A DNA stretch of 64,000 nucleotides from an uncultured Fibrobacter sp. (lineage in GTDB: Bacteria > Fibrobacterota > Fibrobacteria > Fibrobacterales > Fibrobacteraceae): NCBI GenBank assembly GCA_946408125.1, contig CAMJQW010000002.1, forward strand, positions 1 to 64,000, written 5' to 3'. Below the pieces are notes generated by a model. It was not told where the DNA came from and made no database searches. It worked only from the letters and a program-made list of their open reading frames with translations. Positions 8,678-16,710 of the stretch are shown piece after piece. How positions within the stretch are numbered: position 1 is the stretch's first letter; each line of letters opens with the position of its first letter. The position numbers and the translations under genes were made by a program.

Positions 8678-9025
8678 ATGAAGACAGAAAGTTTTATCGC
8701 AGGTGCAGTCCTTGGCGCGGTGGCTGCGGTCGCCGTAAGCAAGAAGTTCTTTGGCGGCAAGTGCCCGGTCTGTGGCGAATCCGGAGCCGCGGAAGGGGAC
8801 GAAAGCGCCGTTGACAGCCTTCGCAATTCTGTGGAAAGCCTCCGCAACGAACTGAGCAAGCGCATCGAGTCCGAGCAGACCTTCGCCGCCCAGTGCGAGG
8901 AACTCAAGGACCAGGTCGCAAAGCAGTCCGTGGAAATCGAGAACCTCAAGAACGTATGCGACGTGCAGAACAACTGCAACAAGAAGCTCGAAGAAGAGCT
9001 CGCCCAGGTGAAGTCGGGCAAGTAA
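8678..9025 (+). CDS. Membrane-anchored coiled-coil protein with a CPVCG motif
   Basis: This 115-residue protein has a hydrophobic N-terminus (about residues 7-25, Ala/Val-rich) that would serve as a membrane anchor or glycine-zipper helix. It continues with GGKCPVCGESG (one zinc-knuckle-like pair), then a continuous acidic coiled coil with heptad-like Leu/Val spacing to the end. AAGGAGTCTGAT gives a clear Shine-Dalgarno before the ATG. I do not recognise a named family. It is convergent with the lipoprotein gene that ends at 9031, with only five bases between them. Confidence 0.75.
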   Translation: MKTESFIAGAVLGAVAAVAVSKKFFGGKCPVCGESGAAEGDESAVDSLRNSVESLRNELSKRIESEQTFAAQCEELKDQVAKQSVEIENLKNVCDVQNNCNKKLEEELAQVKSGK

Positions 9026-9030
9026 AAGGC

Positions 9031-9540
9031 CTATTCGGCCTCGTACTTACGGACCACGTCCTCGTATCTCACGATCTCTTTGATAAGGGGATTCGGTTTT
9101 ATCTTGTAGGTGACTGCAGTACCGAAGTACTTGCAGGAATAACCGCCATCTGTTTTTGTTTCAGACATTGAAATGTCTACTAGGCCGTGATATCCCGAAG
9201 AGGGGGTTACGACGGTTGAGAAGAAGTAGACTTCGTTGCAGTGGTCCTGGGAGGTGAAGCCGACAGGGGCCAAAGAAACGATGGTCAGGTCGTTATCGAC
9301 ATCTAAAGCCTTCGGAATGGGGTACAGGTTGTCCGTGACAACCTCGTAATCCGTTTTCTTTTTCACGACAGGAGCAGGCTTGGCCTTAGGAGCGGGCTTT
9401 GCTTTAGCGACAGTTTTGCGCTTTGGAGCCGGGGCTTCTTCTTCGTCGTAGTCGTTGTAGGTTTCAAAGGAACGGGGTGCGCAACCTTCGAAAATGAATG
9501 CCATAAAGGCGCAAGCGAATAATGCTATAAACTTTTTCAT
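9031..9540 (-). CDS. Lipoprotein with one copy of an unrecognised cysteine-bearing domain
   Basis: The protein has 169 residues. A lipoprotein signal ends FIFEGC, followed by an acidic patch and a Lys/Ala/Pro linker (KPAPKAKPAPVVKKK) suited to spanning periplasm or peptidoglycan. The C-terminal ~75 residues carry a pattern: P-V-[FT]-x(4-5)-C, then GYHG(L/I)VD, then C-x(1-2)-[FW]-G. The upstream neighbour at 9551 has two more copies. The Shine-Dalgarno GAGGG precedes the ATG, and the gap to the upstream gene is ten bases, so the two genes form an operon. I know of no function. Confidence 0.78.
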   Translation of the reverse strand: MKKFIALFACAFMAFIFEGCAPRSFETYNDYDEEEAPAPKRKTVAKAKPAPKAKPAPVVKKKTDYEVVTDNLYPIPKALDVDNDLTIVSLAPVGFTSQDHCNEVYFFSTVVTPSSGYHGLVDISMSETKTDGGYSCKYFGTAVTYKIKPNPLIKEIVRYEDVVRKYEAE

Positions 9541-9550
9541 ATGGCCCTCC

Positions 9551-10321
9551 CTAATGATGATCGCAACAGCAGGTGACGCAGCAGCAGTTTTGTGCAGGTG
9601 CGGGGACTAACACTGTATCGGGTTTGGGAAGCGGAACTTTGATGATTTCAATGGTCCGCCTCTTTGTAACCGTTTTCTCGATGACTTCTCTGTGCTTGTA
9701 CTTTACCGCAAGCCCCCAGAAAGTGCAGACGTTTTTTCCATCGATTAACGATGGGTCGTACTTCATATCTATAATGCCGTGATAACCGGTCTGTTCGTTC
9801 GCGATGTTGAGTAGAAAGTCAACCTTGTGGCAATCGCCTTCGGTCTGGAATGTTACCGGCGTTATGCTTTCCACTTCGAGGAACGCGGAATCTGAATTAA
9901 AGAGCTTTTTTATGGCGTGGCTATTCTGGGCCGAGAACGGAGTGCTCTTGTTGGGGGGCAAAGCATAATTTTCGGAATTCTTGCTTGTATCCGGATTCAC
10001 TTTGAAAGACAAACCCAGTCCCCAGGATTCGCAGGAATAAGCATCGTTCTTTTTGGTTTGCTTGTAGTGATAGTCTACGATTGTGGAGTAACCGAGACCT
10101 TGCGATATGCTACTATGGTAGAGGTCCAGGATATCGCATTTTCCTTCGCCACTGTAAGTGACGGGGCCCCATTTGTCTATTTTGAATTCGTTGTAGTTTT
10201 CGACGGCCTTAGGGACTTTCAGCGAGTCTGAAAACTGCTCGGTGGGCTTTGCTTCTGCAAAGGCGGATGCCGCCAAAGCCAAGGCGACAAGGGATATTTG
10301 CTTAAGATATCTGTTTATCAT
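9551..10321 (-). CDS. Secreted protein with two copies of the same cysteine-bearing domain and a Cys-rich tail
   Basis: This 256-residue protein has a Sec signal peptide (ISLVALALAASAFA-EA). Two domains of about 65 residues follow (near 45-115 and 145-215). They share P-V-T-[FY]-x(4)-C, GY-x(3)-VD or GYHGIID, and C-x(1-2)-WG, matching the single domain of the next gene. The C-terminus ends in the unusual cluster NCCCVTCCCDHH, a plausible metal-binding or disulfide cap. A short A/T-rich stretch with TATTTT precedes the ATG and there is no Shine-Dalgarno. Export to periplasm or surface is inferred; the biochemical role is unknown. Confidence 0.77.
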   Translation of the reverse strand: MINRYLKQISLVALALAASAFAEAKPTEQFSDSLKVPKAVENYNEFKIDKWGPVTYSGEGKCDILDLYHSSISQGLGYSTIVDYHYKQTKKNDAYSCESWGLGLSFKVNPDTSKNSENYALPPNKSTPFSAQNSHAIKKLFNSDSAFLEVESITPVTFQTEGDCHKVDFLLNIANEQTGYHGIIDMKYDPSLIDGKNVCTFWGLAVKYKHREVIEKTVTKRRTIEIIKVPLPKPDTVLVPAPAQNCCCVTCCCDHH

Positions 10322-10372
10322 AAATATTAAAAATAGCTAAAAAAACGGGCTTAGGGGACTTTTTTTCGGGTG

Positions 10373-10407
10373 GGTGATTTGTGTCACTTTTTGTGTTTTT
10401 CTATATT
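10373..10407 (+). promoter_or_regulatory. Putative iorAB promoter with overlapping GTGA-N6-TCAC dyad
   Basis: The dyad GTGATTTGTGTCAC overlaps a TTGTGT hexamer at 10379-10384. That hexamer stands 17 bases before TATATT at 10402-10407. The arrangement fits a sigma70-type promoter with a CRP/FNR-like operator over its -35 region. The dyad arms are short, so the call is tentative. Confidence 0.35.
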
Positions 10408-10462
10408 TCCCCGCGTTTAAGGCCATGCCTTATAATCCATTTGACACAAGAAAAGGAACGCT

Positions 10463-12130
10463 ATGCCAGCTTTTGATCCGAATGCGAAAAAGATGCTGAT
10501 TTCGGGAAACGAGGCCATCTCGCTTTCCATGCGCCACTGCAACGTGCAGTTTGCCGCGGGTTACCCGGGTACCCCCTCTACCGAAATCCTCGAGGACTAT
10601 TCTGAACTCGGCGGGTATGCCCAGTGGGCCCCGAACGAGAAGGTCGCCGCCGAAGTGGCCCTGGGTGCAGCCTTTGGCCATGCCCGCAGCGTGGTCACCA
10701 TGAAGATGGTCGGCCTCAACGTGGCTAGCGACGTGCTCTACACCGCGACCTACACGGGCGTGGACGGTGCCATGGTGTGGATCGTTGCCGACGACCCGGG
10801 CCAGGGCAGCTCCCAGAACGAACAGGATACCCGCAACCATGCGAAGGCATCCGTTTGCCCGATGTTCGAGCCCTCCAACTCCCAGGAGGCTTACGACTTC
10901 TTCCGCATTGCGGTGCAGACGAGCGAAAAGTTCAAGATTCCGGTGATTCTCCGCATGACGACCCGCGTGGACCACTCCAAGTCCATCGTGGTGCCCAAGG
11001 AAGAACTCCCGGCCATGGTGCCGAACTTCGAGCGCAATATCGCCCAGCACGTGATGGTGCCCGGCTTCAGCAAGCCGGCTGGCCGCAAGCTCCGCGCCAA
11101 GATGGACGAGATGGAAGCCTGGAACGTGGCCGAAGGCCCGAACAAGGTGGAAATGCGCAGCGCCGACATGGGCATTATCGTGAGCGGCATCAGCTACCAC
11201 CATGTGCGTGAAGCTGCTCCGGAAGCAAGCATCCTCAAGCTCGGCATGACGTACCCGCTGCCGATGCAGCTCATCAAGGATTTCGCGAAGAAGTTCGAAG
11301 GCAAGCGCCTGATGGTCATCGAAGAGAACGACCCGTGGCTCGCCGAGAACATCAAGGCCGCCGGAATCCCGGTGGAATCCAAGTACGACCCGATTTTCCG
11401 CTTCGGCGAACTCGACGTGAACCGCGTGCGCCGCATTATCGCTGGCGATCGCAACCCGGATCCGGTTCCGGTGAAGGGCAAGCCGCCTATGCTCTGCCCG
11501 GGCTGCCCGCACCGCAGCTCTTTCGCTGTTCTCAAGGAACTCGACTGCATCGTCTCTGGCGACATCGGCTGCTACACGCTCGCCGCTCTCCCGCCCATCA
11601 GCGCGATGGACTACATGATTGACATGGGTGCCGCTATCGGTATGGGCATCGGCCTCCGTAACGTGCTTCCGCGCGAACAGGCCAAGAAGGTCGTCTCCGT
11701 GATCGGCGACTCCACGTTTGTCCACAGCGGCATCACCGGCCTCGTGGAAGCAGGCTACAACCGCCCCGACACCGGCCACGTGGTCGTCATTCTCGACAAC
11801 AGCATCACCGCCATGACTGGCCAGCAGGAACACCCGGGTACGGGCCGCCACCTGGACCATAGTCCGGCCTACAAGCTCGACTACGGTGCCATCGCGAAGA
11901 CAGCCGGTTTCGACAACGTCTACGAAGTGAACCAGGTCAAGGAACCCGAGAAGTTCAAGGAACTCGTGAAGGAAGCCCTCGAGAAGGACGAGCTCACGCT
12001 CATCGTGGCGAAGAGCCCCTGCATCCTCGCTCTCAAGAGCATCCTCGCCTGGGACAAGGCCAACAAGGAAAAGGCTGAAAAGGCTCTCGCCGAGTCCGAA
12101 GCCGCTGCTAAAAAGAACGGCAACTTTTAA
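10463..12130 (+). CDS. iorA: Indolepyruvate ferredoxin oxidoreductase, alpha subunit, without the usual ferredoxin domain
   Basis: This 555-residue protein resembles the IorA large subunit, which oxidatively decarboxylates aryl pyruvates to aryl-CoA with ferredoxin, or runs in reverse to make aromatic amino acids in anaerobes. N-terminal pyrimidine-binding residues include GYPGTPSTEI; CPGCPHRSSF lies near residue 344; the TPP-binding GDIGCYTL segment and the C-terminal pyrophosphate domain follow. Family members usually end with an 8-Cys bacterial ferredoxin domain. Here the protein stops after KSPCILALK with a Lys/Ala/Glu helix, so both [4Fe-4S] sites of that domain are absent. AAAAGGAACGCT provides a Shine-Dalgarno. 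iorB follows after 12 bases. Confidence 0.92.
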   Translation: MPAFDPNAKKMLISGNEAISLSMRHCNVQFAAGYPGTPSTEILEDYSELGGYAQWAPNEKVAAEVALGAAFGHARSVVTMKMVGLNVASDVLYTATYTGVDGAMVWIVADDPGQGSSQNEQDTRNHAKASVCPMFEPSNSQEAYDFFRIAVQTSEKFKIPVILRMTTRVDHSKSIVVPKEELPAMVPNFERNIAQHVMVPGFSKPAGRKLRAKMDEMEAWNVAEGPNKVEMRSADMGIIVSGISYHHVREAAPEASILKLGMTYPLPMQLIKDFAKKFEGKRLMVIEENDPWLAENIKAAGIPVESKYDPIFRFGELDVNRVRRIIAGDRNPDPVPVKGKPPMLCPGCPHRSSFAVLKELDCIVSGDIGCYTLAALPPISAMDYMIDMGAAIGMGIGLRNVLPREQAKKVVSVIGDSTFVHSGITGLVEAGYNRPDTGHVVVILDNSITAMTGQQEHPGTGRHLDHSPAYKLDYGAIAKTAGFDNVYEVNQVKEPEKFKELVKEALEKDELTLIVAKSPCILALKSILAWDKANKEKAEKALAESEAAAKKNGNF

Positions 12131-12142
12131 GGAGAAGTTTTT

Positions 12143-12616
12143 ATGAGCGTAGTTAACGTGAAATTTGCCGGCCTCGGTGGCACAGGCGTTATCAAGGCGA
12201 GCGACGTGATGGCGGAACTCGTGTTCGAACAGGGTTACGACGTGAAGAAGGCCGAAGTGCACGGCATGAGCCAGCGCGGCGGTTCCATCGCTTCTGACGT
12301 CCGCTTTGCGAAGGGCGAAGAGGTGCAGTCCCCGATGATCCCGACGGGCGAAGCCGACTACCTGGTGGTATTCGACGAGACGCAGGTCGTGGTGAACGAG
12401 GCCTTCCTCAAGCAGGGCGGCGTGCTCCTCACTCCGGCGGACATCGATGCCTCCAAGCTCGAGAACGTGAAGGCCCTGAACGTCGCGATGCTCGGCAAGC
12501 TTTCCAAGCACTTCGACTTTACCGTCGAACAGTGGGAAGTTGCCCTGAACAAGCTCTTCGCCGAAAAGTTCCACGAAGGGAACAAGAAGGCGTTCATGCT
12601 TGGCCGCGAAGGGTAA
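12143..12616 (+). CDS. iorB: Indolepyruvate ferredoxin oxidoreductase, beta subunit
   Basis: This 157-residue protein belongs to the pyruvate/ketoisovalerate oxidoreductase gamma family. It opens with the nucleotide-binding GLGGTGVIKAS and contains the characteristic VHGMSQRGGSIASDVRF segment. It is shorter than many IorB proteins (about 190-200 residues), with the C-terminal helix region reduced. It partners with the alpha subunit directly upstream. AAGGAGAAG lies at good spacing before the ATG. Because the alpha subunit lacks its ferredoxin domain, electrons must leave the complex by a separate carrier; that carrier is not in the window. Confidence 0.9.
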   Translation: MSVVNVKFAGLGGTGVIKASDVMAELVFEQGYDVKKAEVHGMSQRGGSIASDVRFAKGEEVQSPMIPTGEADYLVVFDETQVVVNEAFLKQGGVLLTPADIDASKLENVKALNVAMLGKLSKHFDFTVEQWEVALNKLFAEKFHEGNKKAFMLGREG

Positions 12617-12637
12617 CCTGAAACCGCGAAAGGGGAA

Positions 12638-14665
12638 ATGAGAAACTTCTACTGGTTTTGGTTCGGTTTGACGCTCTGGAGTACCCGCCTGGTACTCCTT
12701 TGCGTATTGTACTTTACGGACGCGCCCACGGGCGGCCCGATTGTGGACCGCTGGTATAGATTTTTCCCCCATACGCTGGTAATTGAAGCCGGCGTCGTGA
12801 TGGCGCTTGCCTTTGCGGGCGGGCTGCTCTGCACGCTGTTGCGCGGGAAAGCGCGGAAAGTCGCGGGCATCGTTTTCCTCACTCTCGGAATCGCCTACAT
12901 GGTAACTGCCGGGACCGACGACGAGATTATGCGCTGGATGGGCCAGCACCTTTCGCTTTCGTTCATTACCACATACGCGCTTGCCGCATCGGACATGGGC
13001 CTGGTGGGCCGCGTGTTTTTGGGAGGTGCATGGCACTTTCTGCTCACGACGTTCATCGTGATTGCCGGGATTGTCGGGACGGTGTTTCTTTATAGGAAGA
13101 TGTTCGCGAAGTGGAGCGAAGAGACGGTTGTCGCGGTAAAGAACCGCGCATCTGGTGTGAACTTCGCGGCGGTCAGGAACTGGATCTGCCTTGGGATTGC
13201 GCTTGCACTCGCGATTACGGGACTCACGTCGAAGAACTGGTTCGCGCCGAGCAACATGCGCTGGAAGCGCATCGCGCCGGTCGCTTTTCGCCTAGTCGAC
13301 GAAATCAAGTACAAGCTCACGGAAGCCGAAAAGCGCGGCGACTATGCCGAGGGCATAGAGTTGCTCGGCGGCTTCCCCCTCGCAGATTACCCCTTCGAGG
13401 ATTGCACGGCATCCGCAAGCGAATGCGAACAATACCGTCAGCACGATATTGAGCAATTCAAGGCAAGGGGCGACCGCAAACCCGATATCATCTTCTTCGT
13501 GATAGAAACGTTCCGCGGCTGGACCGGCGACATCCGCGTCCCCGCGACATGCGAAAAGCTCCCGAACATCTGCAAGCTCGCGAAGAGTGGGCTTTACTTC
13601 CCGAACGCGCACAGCGTGGGCTACCCCTCCATCGAAGGGTTCCTCGGGATTCTCGCGGGCGTCTGGGCGCATCCGCAGACAACCTTCCTCTCGGACTACC
13701 CGAATACGCGCATGCGTGCCTTGCCCGAAATCTTGGGCGAAGCGGGTTACTACCGTATGGTGCTCACCGCCACCGAACCGAGTTTTGACAATTTGCACCC
13801 GTGGTTCGCCAAGTGGTTCGACTATTCGGAATACAAGCCCGAGAACCAGCACGACGTCCCCATCGCGAACCGTTTCCGCGAACTTTACGCAAAGCGCCCT
13901 GCAGGGCAACCGCTGTTCTTCGACTGGATGAGCACCACGAGCCACGTGCCGTTCTCGCTCCCCAAGGAATACGGCCCCACGCCGAGCGACCCCGAAGAAG
14001 CTTACGTGCGTTCGCTCGCCTATATGGATAGCGCCGTGGGCATCGTGATGGACGAAGTGGCCAAGGGTCCGAATGCCGACAATACTTTGTTCGTGCTCGT
14101 GGGTGACCATGCGTTTGCGAACAATGCACAGCATCGCGTATCGAATTTTATCGGTGGTGTGCATGACGGTTATACGTGGGTTCCGCTCATTGTCGCAGGC
14201 CCGAATATCGAACCGAAAGTCGTTACGACGCCTGTTTCGCAGGTGGATATTGCGCCGACGGTTCTAGATTACATCTTCCTTTATGGGGCTACCGAATTTT
14301 TTGTCGGGGAGAGCCTCCTTGAACTCGATCCGCCTGCTGCGTTCGATGGCGTAGACTACACCATCGTTTTCCATGCCGCGTCTAAACATAGGCCGGTATT
14401 CGCGTTCCGCATGGGCGACATGACGATGATTACCGACTCGGTCACCTACATTGCGAACATCCAGGATTCGACGCTCGTGAGCGCCTTCGAGACGGTTCTC
14501 GAACCCACCTGGGATACGTCGCACCCCGCCGAAGGATTTGTGACGGGCAAGGTTATCGAGAACGCTGCCGCCAAATACGCCGAGACATTCCGCAAGATGC
14601 GCGCTGCGGGCCATGCCTGGGAATACGTCATCAACAAGAACCTGCTGCTACCGCCAAAGAAGTAG
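12638..14665 (+). CDS. LTA-synthase-like membrane sulfatase-fold transferase (copy 1)
   Basis: This 675-residue protein has about five N-terminal transmembrane helices (to ~residue 200) and a large extracytoplasmic alkaline-phosphatase/sulfatase-fold domain. Visible landmarks are DIIFFVIETFRGW near 282 (metal-binding Glu), NAHSVGYPSIEGF near 327 (where the LtaS/MdoB nucleophile sits; probably the Ser of YPS), HVPF, and LVGDHAF near 488 (metal ligands). Relatives transfer phosphoglycerol or phosphoethanolamine from lipids onto glycans or lipid A. GAAAGGGGAAATG supplies a Shine-Dalgarno. It lies 21 bases after iorB and just before a close paralogue. Confidence 0.87.
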   Translation: MRNFYWFWFGLTLWSTRLVLLCVLYFTDAPTGGPIVDRWYRFFPHTLVIEAGVVMALAFAGGLLCTLLRGKARKVAGIVFLTLGIAYMVTAGTDDEIMRWMGQHLSLSFITTYALAASDMGLVGRVFLGGAWHFLLTTFIVIAGIVGTVFLYRKMFAKWSEETVVAVKNRASGVNFAAVRNWICLGIALALAITGLTSKNWFAPSNMRWKRIAPVAFRLVDEIKYKLTEAEKRGDYAEGIELLGGFPLADYPFEDCTASASECEQYRQHDIEQFKARGDRKPDIIFFVIETFRGWTGDIRVPATCEKLPNICKLAKSGLYFPNAHSVGYPSIEGFLGILAGVWAHPQTTFLSDYPNTRMRALPEILGEAGYYRMVLTATEPSFDNLHPWFAKWFDYSEYKPENQHDVPIANRFRELYAKRPAGQPLFFDWMSTTSHVPFSLPKEYGPTPSDPEEAYVRSLAYMDSAVGIVMDEVAKGPNADNTLFVLVGDHAFANNAQHRVSNFIGGVHDGYTWVPLIVAGPNIEPKVVTTPVSQVDIAPTVLDYIFLYGATEFFVGESLLELDPPAAFDGVDYTIVFHAASKHRPVFAFRMGDMTMITDSVTYIANIQDSTLVSAFETVLEPTWDTSHPAEGFVTGKVIENAAAKYAETFRKMRAAGHAWEYVINKNLLLPPKK

Positions 14666-14671
14666 GTGGCC

Positions 14672-16642
14672 ATGTCGCGCTTCTACTGGTTCTTCTTTGC
14701 GTTGATTGTGGTCGTTGCCCGCGTGGTGCAGCTCTGTGCGCTGTACCTGTGCAACGCCCCGACGGGCGGGCCGTTCGTGGCCGACTGGAACCGTTTTTTG
14801 TGGCACACGATGTTTGCCGATATCGGCATCATCATGGCGTCGGCATTCTGCCTGCAGGCTGTTTCGCTCGCTGTCAGGGGCCGCGGGCTGCGCATTGTAA
14901 AAATCGTTTCGGTCGTTCTTGCGGGCGTGTACCTTTTTGCCTGCGGTACCGATGACGAAATCATGCGCTGGATGAACCAGAGGCTCTCTTTCTCGTTCAT
15001 CGGGACTTATATGGGTGCCGTATCCGATACGGGCCTTGTCGCAAGTATTTTTAAGGAAGGCGCGTTCCATTTCCTGTTCAGTTTCTTTACGGTGGTCGCG
15101 GCCATCGTCGGTCTTGCAATCTTTTCGCGCGGGAACCGTTTGGAGCGTGCCGTCGCGCGTCCGTTCGACAAGACTTTCGTGGCGCCTGTCGTAGCGATTC
15201 TCGTTTTCGCGATTCTCGGCTGCACGTCGCACATGTGGTTCAATCCGTCTCACCGCCGCTGGCCGCGCATCAAGCCTATCCCGTACGTGCTTGTCGAAGA
15301 AGCCTTGCATGCATTCGAGTCGCTGGAACCGCCGGCAGATTACCGCGAAGGCATCCTTGCGCTGGGAGGCAATCCCGATGCGGAATATCCGTTCTGGCAT
15401 TGGGCCGGCGGGGATTCCGCGCATGCCGCCGCCGCAGAAGAGGCTAGCCTTGCCGCGTTCAAGAACAAGCCCCTCGAAGAGCGCCCGGACATCATCCTCT
15501 TCAATATCGAGAGTCTGCGCGGTTGGACAAGCGATATGCGCACCAGGAGCTGCATGCGTTTCCCGAACCTTTGCAAGCTCGTTTTAAGCGGTACCTACTA
15601 CCCGAATGCGCACAGCGTGGGCTATCCGTCCATCGAAGGTTTCCTTGGCATCATGGTGGGTGTGCCGAGCCATCCGCGCGCGACTTTCCTGTACAACTAT
15701 CCCAACACGCGCATGCGTTCGATTGGCGATGTGCTGCAGGCGGCGGGTTACAATAGGCAGGTGCTTTGCGGTGCCGATCCCAAGTTCGACAACGAACTCG
15801 TGTGGCAAGAGAAATGGTTCGACTATAACGAATTCAAGCCCGAGAACGACAACGATGTCGCGCTTGCCCGTCGCTTCGTGGAGATGTACCGCGAACGCGA
15901 TAAGGATAAGCCGCTGTTCTTCCATTGGATGAGCCGCAGTATGCATATCCCGTTCGACTTGCCCGCCGATATGGGCGAACGCCCTGCCGATGCAGAAGCG
16001 GCCTACCTGCGTGCCGAAGCCTACATGGATAGCGCCCTCGGGATTATTGTGAACGAGGTGAAGAACGGACCGCGCGCGAATAGCACTCTGTTCATTCTGG
16101 TGGGGGACCATTCGTACCCGAACAGCGCGCAGACGGCGGAATCGGAACGCCTCGGCAAGATTCACGAAGGCGAGACCTGGGTGTCGCTGATTTTCGCCGG
16201 AGCGGGTGCCGAACGGACAATGGACCTGCGTCCCGTATCGCAGGGAAGCATCGCCTCGTCGGTTGTCGACTTCCTCGGGCTCGACGTCTCCAACCATTTC
16301 ATGGGCGCAAAGCTTATTTCGAAAGCGGTTCCGCCCGATTCCGCGGATTCTTCTGTCGTGCCGTTACGAAAACTTCCCGGCGTGTATTCTTTCCGCCAAG
16401 GCGAAATCGCCTACCGTATCGATTCCCTCGCGTTCTTCGCGGGCATGGACGATGCTACGCCTGCTACCGTGCGCACCGCCAGTTGGAAAGCGGACTGGGA
16501 CGTTTCTCGCCCGGTCGAAGGATTCGTTTCGGGACGCAGCGTCACTGTGGATGAAAAGCTTCTCGCCGAGACAACCGCGAAGATGCGCGCTGCTGCGCGT
16601 GCCTGGGAATTCGTGGTGACAAAGAACAAACTGATGCCCTGA
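14672..16642 (+). CDS. LTA-synthase-like membrane sulfatase-fold transferase (copy 2)
   Basis: This 656-residue paralogue of the preceding gene has the same architecture: five N-terminal membrane helices, DIILFNIESLRGW near 273, NAHSVGYPSIEGF near 314, HIPF, and LVGDHSY near 478. The two share long identical blocks, so they arose by tandem duplication. Differences near the active site (IET versus IES, DHAF versus DHSY) suggest different lipid donors or acceptors. The ATG at 14672 is used, with GTAGGTGGCC as Shine-Dalgarno; an in-frame GTG lies two codons upstream. Only six bases separate it from copy 1. Confidence 0.87.
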   Translation: MSRFYWFFFALIVVVARVVQLCALYLCNAPTGGPFVADWNRFLWHTMFADIGIIMASAFCLQAVSLAVRGRGLRIVKIVSVVLAGVYLFACGTDDEIMRWMNQRLSFSFIGTYMGAVSDTGLVASIFKEGAFHFLFSFFTVVAAIVGLAIFSRGNRLERAVARPFDKTFVAPVVAILVFAILGCTSHMWFNPSHRRWPRIKPIPYVLVEEALHAFESLEPPADYREGILALGGNPDAEYPFWHWAGGDSAHAAAAEEASLAAFKNKPLEERPDIILFNIESLRGWTSDMRTRSCMRFPNLCKLVLSGTYYPNAHSVGYPSIEGFLGIMVGVPSHPRATFLYNYPNTRMRSIGDVLQAAGYNRQVLCGADPKFDNELVWQEKWFDYNEFKPENDNDVALARRFVEMYRERDKDKPLFFHWMSRSMHIPFDLPADMGERPADAEAAYLRAEAYMDSALGIIVNEVKNGPRANSTLFILVGDHSYPNSAQTAESERLGKIHEGETWVSLIFAGAGAERTMDLRPVSQGSIASSVVDFLGLDVSNHFMGAKLISKAVPPDSADSSVVPLRKLPGVYSFRQGEIAYRIDSLAFFAGMDDATPATVRTASWKADWDVSRPVEGFVSGRSVTVDEKLLAETTAKMRAAARAWEFVVTKNKLMP

Positions 16643-16710
16643 CGCGATTCATCGGGCATTCTGTCCCTCGCAAATTGCGCTTTATCAAGAAAATCTTCTA
16701 GAAGCTTCGA

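Noticed and set aside
12090-12145. Frameshift hiding an IorA ferredoxin domain
   Set aside because: The region between the end of iorA and iorB is 12 bases, and no frame nearby encodes a CxxCxxCxxxC pattern.
10430-13036. Very long open frame (about 868 codons) on the minus strand opposite iorAB and the first LTA-synthase-like gene
   Set aside because: Its translation is rich in His/Arg/Glu/Ala with no domain, and it crosses three well-supported plus-strand genes. It is a shadow of their codon bias.
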